A stretch of DNA of 64,000 nt from Filimonas lacunae (GTDB lineage Bacteria; Bacteroidota; Bacteroidia; Chitinophagales; Chitinophagaceae), in contig NZ_AP017422.1 of the NCBI RefSeq assembly GCF_002355595.1, positions 7,010,823 through 7,074,822 of the forward strand. The letters are read 5' to 3'. The translations under genes were made by a program, and so were the position numbers. The first letter of the stretch is position 1. Each line of letters opens with the position of its first letter. The notes beneath the pieces are model-generated. The model saw nothing but the letters and a program-made list of their open reading frames with translations, had not been told where the DNA came from and made no database searches. This document shows positions 27,932 to 36,270 of this stretch, in pieces.

Positions 27932-28231
27932 ATGACACAACATAAAAAGAAAACTACACGGCGCAAAAAATGGTCGGCCCAGGTGATGGCTACCAGTGAT
28001 GCCATGGACCTGAAAGACGGTATTTTTAAAAAAGAAGACCCGCATGCGATTGCAGTGTCGCTGAAAAATTCTTCGCGCCGGAGCCATCGTCGTAAGGGAA
28101 CGCCTTACCAGTCGGCCATGTCGATGCTTAATTTTTACATTAACCGGGGAGGTAAAAATTTACCGGAGAAACAAAAAGCGGTGCTGGAAAAAGCAAAAGC
28201 GGAATTAAAGAAGGTGTTTCACAAAGAATAG
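27932..28231 (+). CDS. DUF3175 family protein
   Basis: About 99 aa from the ATG at 27932 (MTQHKKKTTRRKKWSAQVM). The motif order KWSAQVM - PHAIAVSLKNSSRRSHRRKG - TPYQSAMSMLNFYINRGGKN is the DUF3175 signature. It is very basic, with a Lys/Arg-rich N-terminus, suggesting nucleic-acid binding, but no function is established. An earlier in-frame start at 27887 adds 15 unconserved residues. It ends in a terminator that overlaps the 3' end of the convergent glycosyltransferase gene. Confidence 0.85.
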   Translation: MTQHKKKTTRRKKWSAQVMATSDAMDLKDGIFKKEDPHAIAVSLKNSSRRSHRRKGTPYQSAMSMLNFYINRGGKNLPEKQKAVLEKAKAELKKVFHKE

Positions 28232-28232
28232 A

Positions 28233-28257
28233 GGGCTATGAGTGATAGCCCTTTTTT
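28233..28257 (+). terminator. Terminator of the DUF3175 gene, overlapping the glycosyltransferase stop
   Basis: GGGCTAT (28233-28239) pairs with ATAGCCC (28245-28251), followed by six T. Part of the hairpin encodes the last residues of the convergent gene. Confidence 0.8.
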
Positions 28258-29390
28258 AATTCATCCAGCGGGTAAAAACTGTCGCGCCAATAAATGCCTT
28301 TGTTTTTAAGCGTTAACCACGTGCTGCGAAAAACAATGTAAGTCATAATCACCCCGGCATAAGGAATGGTAAACACATACCACCACCCTGCATTCATGGC
28401 CGGGCGGAACGTAAAAGCCAGCCATTGAAAAAACAGGATGACTAACGCCATACACTGCAACTGCCACCAGCCCGATAACAGCAACACAGGTATGGGTAAT
28501 ATAATAATAAGTACCACCAGCAGTGCATTGGCCGTGGCCAGCCAGGCGTTGTATTGAAAAGCGGAGAACATATTTTTCATCAGGCCATTGATAAATTGCT
28601 GTACGCTGGTATACCATTCCAGCCGTAACAATCCATCGCCATATAAACAGTCCTGCTGAAAGCCGGCGCTTTTAATCTGCTCGCCCAATTTTAAATCGTC
28701 ATCGGGACGAAGCGGAATTTTACTGTGCGTGCCGGAGCTTACATAAGCTTTGCGGTTAACCAGGCTAAACGCGCCCATGCCTATAAAAGCTTTTGATTGG
28801 CGGTCGCGGGCTTTCCACGGGCGAAGCTTTACTTCCAGCATGGTGCGGAAAGTAGCATTGATGGCGTTAAACATAGCTGAGCGGGAAATGATCTCCGGAA
28901 AAACCACCAGGTTATCCGTTTGGGTTTGCAGCACATAAGCCATAGCCCGGCTAATGGCATCGGGCTGGTACAATACATCGGCATCGGTAAACAAAATCCA
29001 TTCGCCCTGCGAAATAGTGGCCCCGGTGTACATGGCGTGGTTTTTACCCAGCCAGCCCTGGGGCAAACTGGTGATAGTGTATACCGTGATATGTGGATAT
29101 TGCGCGGCGAATTGTTGCAGAATGGCAGCGGTACCATCGGTAGACCGGTCGTTGATAACTACCAGGCGGTAATTGCTGTAATGGATATGACAAAGACTTT
29201 GCAGTGCCTGGGCCAGGTCGGCTTCTTCATTTCTTACCGCGATAATAATATCCAGCGAAGGTTCATTGCCCTGTGGTAGTGGAGAAATATTTTTTAGCAG
29301 GCCTATGGAACGGGCGTTAATAAGCAGGTAGATGCAAACGATCATCCAGGCAAGGGTAATAACAGAGGAAATAGCAAAGAATGTGATCAT
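28236..29390 (-). CDS. Membrane glycosyltransferase, family 2
   Basis: 384 aa. An N-terminal TM helix (ISSVITLAWMIVCIYLLI) precedes a GT-A domain with nucleotide-binding start SLDIIIAVRNEEADL, DRSTDGTAA and the DxD-type metal motif LFTDADVLY (~130). A QQxxRW-like region follows, then 3-4 C-terminal TM helices (LLVVLIIILPIPVLLLSG; ALVILFFQWLAFTF; YVFTIPYAGVIMTYIVF). Topology matches HpnB/carotenoid- or lipid-glycosylating GT2 enzymes, which transfer sugar to a membrane lipid. No pathway partners are adjacent, so the acceptor is open. Confidence 0.88.
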   Translation of the reverse strand: MITFFAISSVITLAWMIVCIYLLINARSIGLLKNISPLPQGNEPSLDIIIAVRNEEADLAQALQSLCHIHYSNYRLVVINDRSTDGTAAILQQFAAQYPHITVYTITSLPQGWLGKNHAMYTGATISQGEWILFTDADVLYQPDAISRAMAYVLQTQTDNLVVFPEIISRSAMFNAINATFRTMLEVKLRPWKARDRQSKAFIGMGAFSLVNRKAYVSSGTHSKIPLRPDDDLKLGEQIKSAGFQQDCLYGDGLLRLEWYTSVQQFINGLMKNMFSAFQYNAWLATANALLVVLIIILPIPVLLLSGWWQLQCMALVILFFQWLAFTFRPAMNAGWWYVFTIPYAGVIMTYIVFRSTWLTLKNKGIYWRDSFYPLDELKKGYHS

Positions 29391-29612
29391 ATTTCAAAGA
29401 TAGCGTGACTACAGAGGGCAAAAAGGAAGAAAAAATGTAAGACGCCAACAGCCAGGTGTTTATAGAGGTAATCAATTGTGTAGCAGTTTATTACCGGAGT
29501 TTATCCCCTGCTTACCTATAAAAACTGGACTAGTGGATTTTATTCAATTTTCTGTTTTTAACAGTCCTGCATGATACAGTAATCTATATCCACAGTAGTT
29601 TTGCCATGAATT

Positions 29613-29975
29613 ATGAAGAAAGTGTATGCTCTTATACTGGCAATGATCTACCTGGTTTTTACAACCGGGGTAGCCATCGACACTTCTTATGCAGAAGAGG
29701 ATATTTATGCCTCGGTTTTATCTGCCAGCGATAATTCAGAAATTTCTCTTGAAAATGAATCTGTTGAAAAAGACGGAACAGTTGTAAAAGCACATGCGCA
29801 CCACACTGCCCCGGTGGGCAAAATAAAAATGCCCCGGGTAAGTGCTACCACGCAGCGTGTTTTTTCTTTTTCACCTGTACACCATGCCCTTTTTACTTCG
29901 GTTCGTTTTTCTAAAAACACAGTGGCAAATCTTTCTGCCAACCTGTATATCAGGAACTGTGTGCTGTTAATCTGA
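29613..29975 (+). CDS. Hypothetical small exported protein
   Basis: 120 aa, with a signal peptide-like start (MKKVYALILAMIYLVFTTGV) and an otherwise soluble, Ser/His-containing sequence (KAHAHHTAPVGKIKMPRVSA). I recognise no family. The start resembles small secreted proteins found beside metal genes in Bacteroidota, but the conserved Cys of those is missing. Monocistronic by spacing; another small exported gene follows 140 bp later. Confidence 0.55.
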   Translation: MKKVYALILAMIYLVFTTGVAIDTSYAEEDIYASVLSASDNSEISLENESVEKDGTVVKAHAHHTAPVGKIKMPRVSATTQRVFSFSPVHHALFTSVRFSKNTVANLSANLYIRNCVLLI

Positions 29976-30115
29976 TTTTTTGCTTTATCACAACCTGCAT
30001 TACACAGGTGCTGCCCACCTACTACGCTTTGCTAAGGCAAAGAGGGGTAAGTGAAGGAGTATAAACTTGTAATATCAACACAGAAAACCATTATTAGGAT
30101 TTTATACAGTAGTTT

Positions 30116-30445
30116 ATGAAAAAGCAGATAGTTCTTATGGCCCTGATGGTAACCACTACACTGGTAACCGTTAGCGCTAAAGATTTCAACACACAACAGC
30201 AGGACATTAAAAAAGGATATTTCGCCATTGGCAACAATGCGCAAAAATTACCTGTAGCCACAACCGTTGCAGCAGAGCAGGACAGCACTGCGGTAGCAGC
30301 ACAAAAAGGATTTTATACCATTGGAGATAACGATAAAAAATTAGCATCTCCCAGACTAAAAGTGAAAAACATTACCAATAGCAAACGGCCTGTAATACAG
30401 AAAGGTTATTATAGTATCGGAAACAACGCAGATAAGTTGAGATAA
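30116..30445 (+). CDS. Small exported protein with three KGY-IGN repeats
   Basis: 109 aa with signal peptide MKKQIVLMALMVTTTLVTVSA. The mature part contains three copies of a ~14-residue motif K-G-[YF]-[YF]-x-I-G-[ND]-N-x-x-K-L: KKGYFAIGNNAQKL, QKGFYTIGDNDKKL, QKGYYSIGNNADKL, the last ending the protein. Spacers are Ala/Val/Thr- and Lys-rich. No domain I know. The repeats could be ligand-binding or assembly strands. The gene is followed by a strong terminator, so it is its own transcription unit. Confidence 0.7.
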   Translation: MKKQIVLMALMVTTTLVTVSAKDFNTQQQDIKKGYFAIGNNAQKLPVATTVAAEQDSTAVAAQKGFYTIGDNDKKLASPRLKVKNITNSKRPVIQKGYYSIGNNADKLR

Positions 30446-30492
30446 CGTTACGGGGCCCAAAACAAAGACAATCGCAGGCAGCGATTGCTATC

Positions 30493-30518
30493 AACGGCAA
30501 CCATTGGTTGCCGTTTTT
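30493..30518 (+). terminator. Terminator after the KGY-IGN repeat protein gene
   Basis: AACGGCAACC-ATT-GGTTGCCGTT with a T5 run; 10-bp perfect stem. Confidence 0.85.
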
Positions 30519-30593
30519 ATTTGTGCATGCGCCACCTCCGGCGTACAGGATATAGTTGATTTTGGCACAAACAGTAACGGCATAAACGCCTGG

Positions 30594-30740
30594 TTACAGT
30601 GAATCGGCCTGCAACGTATCCTTAATACGTGAGATCATATGAAGCCCGATAGCCTTCCACACCTGTATATCAGTAAAGGCGTGTAATTCCGGTGGTAGCA
30701 ACATACGGATAATAGGTTGTATGTAAGATGTACTTTTCAT
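30594..30740 (-). CDS. Possible 48-aa open reading frame
   Basis: ATG at 30740, TAA at 30594-30596: it reads MKSTSYIQPIIRMLLPPE, then LHAFTDIQVWKAIGLHM and ISRIKDTLQADSL. The composition is protein-like and amphipathic, and nothing else occupies the 30.45-30.87 kb spacer. It might be a remnant of a larger gene; I do not recognise it. Confidence 0.3.
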   Translation of the reverse strand: MKSTSYIQPIIRMLLPPELHAFTDIQVWKAIGLHMISRIKDTLQADSL

Positions 30741-30870
30741 AAGGTTACACTATTATAAATTCAAGTACTTTGCCAAACTGCCTTTTTGCCCGCAAAAACT
30801 ACTTTGTACAATGGTAAGTTAATGTGTGCCAGCGTTTTGAGCCATAATGAGTAAAACAGGCCCCATAGTG

Positions 30871-30878
30871 TACCTTTG
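30871..30878 (+). promoter_or_regulatory. Bacteroidota-type -7 box
   Basis: TACCTTTG fits TAnnTTTG. It ends 4 bp before the ATG at 30883, implying a very short or absent leader. No clear -33 TTTG at the usual spacing. Confidence 0.45.
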
Positions 30879-30882
30879 CATT

Positions 30883-31155
30883 ATGAAAATCAGTAATTCG
30901 GATATTGTAAGACTGACAGAAATTAAACAATACCTGCTGGAACCACCGCATAGTTTTAAACTGTACAAAGAGTCGTTACAATTAATTGAGGAAAGTACTG
31001 CTATACTGGCGAAGTATTCCTTTATCGAAGCTTCTTTCGTTGACAGTTTTGATGTGTTGAAAGAGGAAGTGAGGGAGTATGAGAAAGACCCGGTTAACTT
31101 AAGGTCAACATTAGTAAAAACAGGTAAATTACTGGGCGGGTTATTTAACCGCTAG
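30883..31155 (+). CDS. Hypothetical helical protein
   Basis: About 90 aa from the ATG at 30883 (MKISNSDIVRLTEIKQYLLE). An in-frame start at 30847 would place the -7 promoter box inside the gene, so it is unlikely. All-helical, charged and cytosolic (YKESLQLIEESTAILAKYSF; FDVLKEEVREYEKDPVNLRS). No recognised family. Shares a bidirectional terminator with the convergent RRM gene. Confidence 0.6.
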   Translation: MKISNSDIVRLTEIKQYLLEPPHSFKLYKESLQLIEESTAILAKYSFIEASFVDSFDVLKEEVREYEKDPVNLRSTLVKTGKLLGGLFNR

Positions 31156-31167
31156 CATAGCTACAAT

Positions 31168-31199
31168 AAAAAAGCCGTTTCAGTTGAAACGGCTTTTTT
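31168..31199. terminator. Bidirectional terminator
   Basis: 15-bp perfect arms, AAAAAAGCCGTTTCA (31168-31182) and its complement (31185-31199), 2-nt spacer. A-run and T-run flank both sides, so it serves both convergent genes. Confidence 0.9.
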
Positions 31200-31222
31200 A
31201 ATAATCTTGTTGTAACAAGCTA

Positions 31223-31516
31223 CTACCAACGGTTGTTGCCACCGCCAGAGTAAGAAGATCTTGGCTTCTTCTCTTCTCTTGGTTTAGCTTCGTTCACTCT
31301 CATAGAGCGACCTTCAACACTAGCACCATCCAGTTCGCGGATAGCGTTTTCAGCTGCTGCCTGATCAGGCATTTCCACAAAACCAAAACCACGGCTACGA
31401 CCAGTTTCTCTGTCTATGATTACCTTAGCGGAAGTTACTTCACCATGTTCTTCAAAATAAGATCTTAAGTCTTCATCCTGCACGTTGAAGCTTAAATTTG
31501 AAACGTAAATGTTCAT
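31223..31516 (-). CDS. RRM-domain RNA-binding protein (cold-inducible type)
   Basis: 97 aa, a single RRM with RNP2 IYVSNLSFNV at the start and RNP1 RGFGFVEM (~43-50), then a short Gly/Arg/Ser tail (KPRSSYSGGGNNRW). Such proteins bind single-stranded RNA and often act as RNA chaperones under cold or stress. The ~200-bp A/T-rich leader upstream (31517-31725) is long for this genome and could regulate expression, but I see no defined structure. Confidence 0.95.
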   Translation of the reverse strand: MNIYVSNLSFNVQDEDLRSYFEEHGEVTSAKVIIDRETGRSRGFGFVEMPDQAAAENAIRELDGASVEGRSMRVNEAKPREEKKPRSSYSGGGNNRW

Positions 31517-31725
31517 ACTAAATATTAAAAAAAATAAAAAATGATCTGAGGCAAAAGCAGGAGTAAAGAAAGCTAACTAACAGTAGAAAAAACAATTCAC
31601 TTACAAAATGCTGTAAAACTCAAATTCTTAACGCGCACGAAGGTACGGAAAAATTTACTGTTATTTGTTAACATTCTGTTTCCAGTGGTTATATATTAAA
31701 TAATATCTATACCAACGGAGGTTTT

Positions 31726-31959
31726 TCACTCTATTTCCATCCTCTTTCCTATTTCGGCAGCACTTTGCGATGCAATTCCATCTCCCTCGTACCAGGTTTC
31801 GTTTCCAGCCGCATCTGTTTGGGAATACACTATCACATTTCCTTCTTCGCCTGCAAGGAACACAACAAAACGGGGACCGTTTTCCATGCATTTCATATAC
31901 ACCCTGGTGCTGGTATTTTCAGGATAGGGAATGTAAAACTCCCGTTCGATACAACTCAT
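31726..31959 (-). CDS. Hypothetical small protein
   Basis: About 77 aa from the ATG at 31959 (MSCIEREFYIPYPENTST); an in-frame ATG at 31983 adds 8 residues. Beta-rich with several aromatics (RFVVFLAGEEGNVIVYSQTD). No signal peptide or family recognised. Lies divergent from the membrane-protein gene at 32062, sharing a spacer with a 12-bp inverted repeat. Confidence 0.45.
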   Translation of the reverse strand: MSCIEREFYIPYPENTSTRVYMKCMENGPRFVVFLAGEEGNVIVYSQTDAAGNETWYEGDGIASQSAAEIGKRMEIE

Positions 31960-31985
31960 AACTCCGGTATTTGCCCGTAGCATAA

Positions 31986-32033
31986 AAATTTTATGCCAGA
32001 TGCATGCAAACGAATAACACAGGCATAAAATTT
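31986..32033. promoter_or_regulatory. 12-bp inverted repeat between divergent genes
   Basis: AAATTTTATGCC (31986-31997) and its reverse complement GGCATAAAATTT (32022-32033), with a further GGGCATAA just after. Placement between divergent starts suggests an operator shared by both genes. Confidence 0.4.
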
Positions 32034-32061
32034 AGGGCATAACAATAAAGCGGACATTCCT

Positions 32062-32595
32062 ATGCCCACACTAGTAGAAAACGAGGAAGGTTTTATAGCC
32101 AACGACCTTACTTTTAAAACCAAAACCGGCTACTGTCATATTTTACCTGATAAAATTGTATTAACCAGGGATGGTATTATTGGTGATATGGCTAAACTAA
32201 CGGTGGGAAACAACACCAGCCGCATTTTATTGATTTATGCACTGCTGGCCGTAATGTTATTATATGTAGCGTTCAACGCCTTGCAGGAAGATATTTACGG
32301 ATCGGCTATTATTTTTATTGGGGTGGCTGCCTTTCTGGTATATGGCATTATCCGAAGCACCTATCATTCAGAAACACCGGTAATAGCAATAGAGAAAATA
32401 CGGCGAATTCAATTTACCAATGCAGGCTCCAGTGGAGTGAGCAGGGCTTTTTTTACTATTCACTTTGCGGATGAAAAAGGCAGGATCAGAAAGCGGCTTA
32501 TTGCTTTGCCTGGTTCTTATTACAGTGATGAAGAAGAAACAGCCGAAGCTTTGGAGATGATGAAAAGCCGCTTTCAGATTGCAGAACGTAACTAA
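32062..32595 (+). CDS. Hypothetical membrane protein, PH-like
   Basis: 177 aa. Two adjacent TM helices (SRILLIYALLAVMLLYVAF; YGSAIIFIGVAAFLVYGII) sit between beta-rich flanks (TFKTKTGYCHILPDKIVLTR; IRRIQFTNAGSSGVSRAFFT), the arrangement of bacterial PH-domain membrane proteins. Homologues in Bacteroidota are conserved but uncharacterised as far as I know. Its stop lies 2 bp from the stop of the convergent gene. Confidence 0.65.
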   Translation: MPTLVENEEGFIANDLTFKTKTGYCHILPDKIVLTRDGIIGDMAKLTVGNNTSRILLIYALLAVMLLYVAFNALQEDIYGSAIIFIGVAAFLVYGIIRSTYHSETPVIAIEKIRRIQFTNAGSSGVSRAFFTIHFADEKGRIRKRLIALPGSYYSDEEETAEALEMMKSRFQIAERN

Positions 32596-32597
32596 GT

Positions 32598-33416
32598 TTA
32601 TTTATTACTTTTTTCCCACTCTTTTAATGATACCGTTACAAGCTCGTCTTTTTCACAGTCCCAGGTAGATACCTGTGATTTGGAAATAACCATATGCTTT
32701 TTCCAGTTGGCGCATTTTTCATACAGCATTACCGTACACACATCTGTGGCAGTAAAGCAATCTGTAGCATTGCCCGAATGGTTATGAACAGTGGTGATAG
32801 GTTCCATGTCTTTATCCTGGTGGTAGTTTAATGGAATCATATTCTGGTGTAAAGGTTTTGCAACCGTTAACGCGTTGCTATCATCAAACGTAAGCAGGTA
32901 ATCATTTCCAAAAACCACGGTGCCGTTTACTTTGGAACCGGTAAACACATACACTCTTTTGGACTTGTTATCAGTAAGCGGTACAATGTTCCAGCGTGTG
33001 TTGCTGCATTTTTTAAACATGCTGTTAGTAGCAATCTGTTCTTCTGTTTTCTTTTGTAAAGTATACAGGTCTCTCTCGTAGCCCGTAAAGTTGCGATAAG
33101 CAGTATCTACCTGGGGCTTACCCGGAGTGTTGATGTTATCAAACCCGATAGTGGCCACCACGCTGGGGTTTTCTTCATTAGAAAAGAACACACATAAGAT
33201 TTTTCCGTTTTCAGAATAGGTAACGGAACCGCCCGTTCTGTCTTCCAGCAAAGGATATTGCTGACGCAATACTTCTTTTCCATAAATACCTGCGACCTGA
33301 GATGTATATAGTTTTTTGGCTTCTGTAACAATCGAATCCACTTTTTTGCAAATAGTTTGCGCTTTACCCGCAATAACCATTACACACATAACAGCAATCG
33401 TAATTACATTTCTCAT
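32598..33416 (-). CDS. Hypothetical exported protein
   Basis: About 272 aa from the ATG at 33416, with signal peptide MRNVITIAVMCVMVIAGKA; an ATG 12 bp upstream (33428) is the alternative. The mature protein is mixed alpha/beta with a YSENGKILCVFFSNEENPS stretch, a His-containing TTVHNHSGNATDC and four or more Cys, so periplasmic disulfides are plausible. No family recognised. Convergent with the PH-like membrane protein gene. Confidence 0.65.
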   Translation of the reverse strand: MRNVITIAVMCVMVIAGKAQTICKKVDSIVTEAKKLYTSQVAGIYGKEVLRQQYPLLEDRTGGSVTYSENGKILCVFFSNEENPSVVATIGFDNINTPGKPQVDTAYRNFTGYERDLYTLQKKTEEQIATNSMFKKCSNTRWNIVPLTDNKSKRVYVFTGSKVNGTVVFGNDYLLTFDDSNALTVAKPLHQNMIPLNYHQDKDMEPITTVHNHSGNATDCFTATDVCTVMLYEKCANWKKHMVISKSQVSTWDCEKDELVTVSLKEWEKSNK

Positions 33417-33714
33417 GAGGGGGTACATTTAATTGAGTGACTTAACTATGCTAAATATAACACTATTTTAAGAGAAGTAAAATTGTTATATCCCATGTTT
33501 GAGCCGGTATTAATAGCATTTTAAGGACAACAGCAGAACAATTGATGGCAAAAGCTTTGAAAAAATGAAAAAATCAGTAAATTGAAATTGGACAGTATAA
33601 AAGCAGATTTCAGGGTGTATTTGCCTGTGTACAAAGCAGTTGAAATATACCCGAAGTGGACAGAAGCTGGTTATTTTGTTGCTTTTGGACTAATTTTTGC
33701 TTAAATACCTGCCC

Positions 33715-33823
33715 ACACCGTTAGGGATTCCGCCTTTGCAAGCACTATTTACAAGCCTATGCACGCCGGCATTAGTTTGTGAGGTAAGTTTAAAGCATTG
33801 TGGAAGCCTAACGGTGTTTTTTT
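33715..33823 (+). ncRNA. Structured 5' leader with terminator ahead of the pxp operon (candidate riboswitch)
   Basis: Perfect 11-bp arms ACACCGTTAGG (33715-33725) and CCTAACGGTGT (33807-33817) close an 81-nt interior and run straight into seven T (33817-33823). The helix continues past a small bulge with TTCC (33728-33731)/GGAA (33802-33805). Inside, ACAAGCC (33751-33757) pairs with GGC (33768-33770) and TTGT (33777-33780). A TAATTTTTG box at 33691-33699 would start transcription just before the helix, so the element is the whole leader, ending 19 bp before pxpB. No known riboswitch motif is recognised. Confidence 0.55.
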
Positions 33824-33841
33824 AGCAACCCTTATCAGCAT

Positions 33842-34543
33842 ATGATTCTGCCTTCCAGGATATACAGCATATCAGAAAAAGCCATAGTTATAGAATGGGA
33901 GCAACGTATTGAACCCCGCATAGCCGGTTCCATACGCCTTTTACAGGAATGTATTTACCGGGCACAGTGGAATGGTTTAGTAGAACTGGTTCCCTCTTAC
34001 GCATCACTTTCCGTTTTTTATAATCCCATTGTGGTTAAAAGCCAGGGCCATTTGCCCGGAGAAACTGCTGCCGAAAAAGCAGAAGCATTTATTCTTCAAT
34101 TATTGACGCAGACAGATACCACTACTATACAGGCAAAACCCCGTAGAGTAGAGATTCCGGTTTTGTATGGAGGTGCGCACGGGCCCGACCTCAGTTTTGT
34201 GGCTGCTCACTGTAAAATGACCGAAGCGGAGGTAATTGATTTACATAGTAAGGCAATTTACCAGGTGTACCTGTTAGGATTTGTACCGGGCTTTGCTTAT
34301 TTAGGAGGTATGAACACTTTATTAGATACACCCCGCAAACAAACACCACGGCCCAATGTGCCGGCAGGCTCGGTAGGAATTGCCGGTTTACAAACCGGAA
34401 TTTACCCGATGCAAATAACCGGTGGCTGGCAAATTATTGGCAGCACAACCCTTAGTTTGTTTAATCCCGGTAATACTCCCCCCGCCTTTTTGCAGGCAGG
34501 TGATGAAGTTTGCTTTGTACCGGTTACATCTGCAAACACATAG
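33842..34543 (+). CDS. pxpB: 5-oxoprolinase subunit PxpB (KipI-like)
   Basis: 233 aa. The C-terminal CT_C_D/cyclophilin-like domain contains the family signature VYLLGFVPGFAYLGGMN followed by RPNVPAGSVGIAGLQTGIYP. With PxpA and PxpC it forms the ATP-dependent 5-oxoprolinase that opens 5-oxoproline (pyroglutamate) to glutamate in the cytosol. First gene of pxpB-pxpC-pxpA-transporter, 3 bp ahead of pxpC, and preceded by the structured leader. Confidence 0.95.
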   Translation: MILPSRIYSISEKAIVIEWEQRIEPRIAGSIRLLQECIYRAQWNGLVELVPSYASLSVFYNPIVVKSQGHLPGETAAEKAEAFILQLLTQTDTTTIQAKPRRVEIPVLYGGAHGPDLSFVAAHCKMTEAEVIDLHSKAIYQVYLLGFVPGFAYLGGMNTLLDTPRKQTPRPNVPAGSVGIAGLQTGIYPMQITGGWQIIGSTTLSLFNPGNTPPAFLQAGDEVCFVPVTSANT

Positions 34544-34546
34544 CCT

Positions 34547-35506
34547 ATGAAAGTAACAGTAATTCAACCAGGCATATTAACCACTGTACAGGATACGGGA
34601 CGCATTGGCTATAAATCGCAGGGCGTTGTTACCGGTGGTGCATTAGATGGGTTTGCCCATCGTGTAAGTAACTGGCTGGTAGGTAATGAAGAAACCTGCG
34701 CTACCCTGGAAATTACAATGGGTGGGTTGCAATTGTTGTTTGAAGAAAAGGGCTGGGTTGCTGTAGGAGGACATGGCGTTAAAGTGTTTATTAATAATAA
34801 GCCGGTAGATTGCTGGAGAACCCTGGCAATGCCCGCAGGTGGTGTTTTAAAAATTCAGTATACAGGAACAGGTTGCCGGTCGTACCTGGCCGTACAGGGA
34901 GGTTGGGAGGTGCCGCTGGTATTAAACAGCTTTAGCACATACCTTCCGGCAGGATGGGGAGGTTACCAGGGACGACCGCTGAAAAAAGAAGATATATTAA
35001 ATACAGGCGCTGTAAAAAAAGCTGTTTTGTATTCCGGAAACTGGGCCATCGCTGCTTCCACCATTTTACCATATGCCGCATCGGTAGTAGTAAGGGCTAT
35101 GCACGGACCAGAATGGCTTCAATTTACGCATGACAGCAGAGCGCTTTTTTTTGATAATCCTTTACCTGTGCTTCCACAAAGCAACCGCATGGGTTACCGC
35201 GTAGCGGCAAAAATGAAAAAATCAGTTGCCGGGGAAATGCTTTCTACTGCCGTGTGTGCAGGCACCATTCAGGCGCTGCCGGATGGAAACATGGTAATAA
35301 TGATGAATGACGGACCGACTACAGGCGGTTATCCACGCCTTGCACAGGTGGTAGAACCAGATATTGCATTGTGTGCCCAGCTGTTACCCGGCAATACCAT
35401 TGAATTTAAACACGTGAACATAGAAACAGCCGAAGAAATCTATTTAAATTACCAGAAGCAAATGGAGGAGTTAAAGCAGTATATTTTTAAACGCTTATAC
35501 GCTTAG
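34547..35506 (+). CDS. pxpC: 5-oxoprolinase subunit PxpC (KipA-like)
   Basis: 319 aa CT_A_B/AHS2 domain protein: VIQPGILTTVQDTGRIGYKS at the N-terminus, ALDGFAHRVSNWLVGN, and SNRMGYRVAA with a late MNDGPTTGGYPRLAQV motif, all typical of biotin-carboxylase-related PxpC. It is the partner of PxpB; the BC complex uses ATP on 5-oxoproline. It lies 3 bp after pxpB and 11 bp before pxpA, an operon with likely translational coupling. Confidence 0.95.
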   Translation: MKVTVIQPGILTTVQDTGRIGYKSQGVVTGGALDGFAHRVSNWLVGNEETCATLEITMGGLQLLFEEKGWVAVGGHGVKVFINNKPVDCWRTLAMPAGGVLKIQYTGTGCRSYLAVQGGWEVPLVLNSFSTYLPAGWGGYQGRPLKKEDILNTGAVKKAVLYSGNWAIAASTILPYAASVVVRAMHGPEWLQFTHDSRALFFDNPLPVLPQSNRMGYRVAAKMKKSVAGEMLSTAVCAGTIQALPDGNMVIMMNDGPTTGGYPRLAQVVEPDIALCAQLLPGNTIEFKHVNIETAEEIYLNYQKQMEELKQYIFKRLYA

Positions 35507-35517
35507 CAAATAATAAT

Positions 35518-36246
35518 ATGATACACATTGATATCAACTGCGATCTGGGTGAGAGCTTTGGAGCCTATACACTGGGCAACGACGAAGCTATTATGCCTTT
35601 TATTACCTCTGCAAATATTGCCTGTGGATTTCATGCAGGGGATGCAGGCATTATGCAAAGTACAATAGCACTTTGTAAACAATATAATGTAGCCGTGGGT
35701 GCGCACCCCGGTTTTCCGGATATCCAGGGTTTTGGCAGAAGAAATATGGTATACACTCCTTCCGAAATTTATCAGATGGTATTATACCAGGTAGGCGCCC
35801 TGTTTGCCTTTGTAAAAGCAGCCGGCACCACCCTGCATCATGTTAAACCACACGGCGCTTTATACAATATGGCCGCAAAAGACAAAACAATGGCAAAAGC
35901 CATTGCACAGGCGGTTAAAGATTTTGACAGTACTTTGTATTTATACGGTTTAGCAGGTAGTTTGCTGATAGAGGAAGCACAACAGATACAGTTGCGCACC
36001 TGCAGTGAAATTTTCGCTGACCGCACGTATTTGCCTGATGGCTCACTTACCCCACGCAATCAACCCGGCGCTATGATACATGATGCAGGAAAAGCGGTGG
36101 AGCAGGTGTTGCAATTTATTACGCAAAAGCAGGTACTGGCCGAAACGGTTTGCATTCATGGAGATGGAGAAAAGGCGGTGGCTTTTGCACAGGCACTGCA
36201 GGCAAATTTTCAACAACACCATATTTCTATGCAGGCACCTGTATAA
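35518..36246 (+). CDS. pxpA: 5-oxoprolinase subunit PxpA (LamB/YcsF family)
   Basis: 242 aa. Signature DINCDLGESFGAYTLGND at the N-terminus, then NIACGFHAGD, VAVGAHPGFPDIQGFGRR and HHVKPHGALYN, the conserved Asp/His pocket of the family. Hydrolytic/acceptor subunit of the 5-oxoprolinase complex. Genes B, C and A together make the complete enzyme, so the cell can salvage pyroglutamate formed from glutamine or glutathione turnover. Confidence 0.95.
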   Translation: MIHIDINCDLGESFGAYTLGNDEAIMPFITSANIACGFHAGDAGIMQSTIALCKQYNVAVGAHPGFPDIQGFGRRNMVYTPSEIYQMVLYQVGALFAFVKAAGTTLHHVKPHGALYNMAAKDKTMAKAIAQAVKDFDSTLYLYGLAGSLLIEEAQQIQLRTCSEIFADRTYLPDGSLTPRNQPGAMIHDAGKAVEQVLQFITQKQVLAETVCIHGDGEKAVAFAQALQANFQQHHISMQAPV

Positions 36247-36270
36247 TATTCCAATTCACTAACAACGCTT

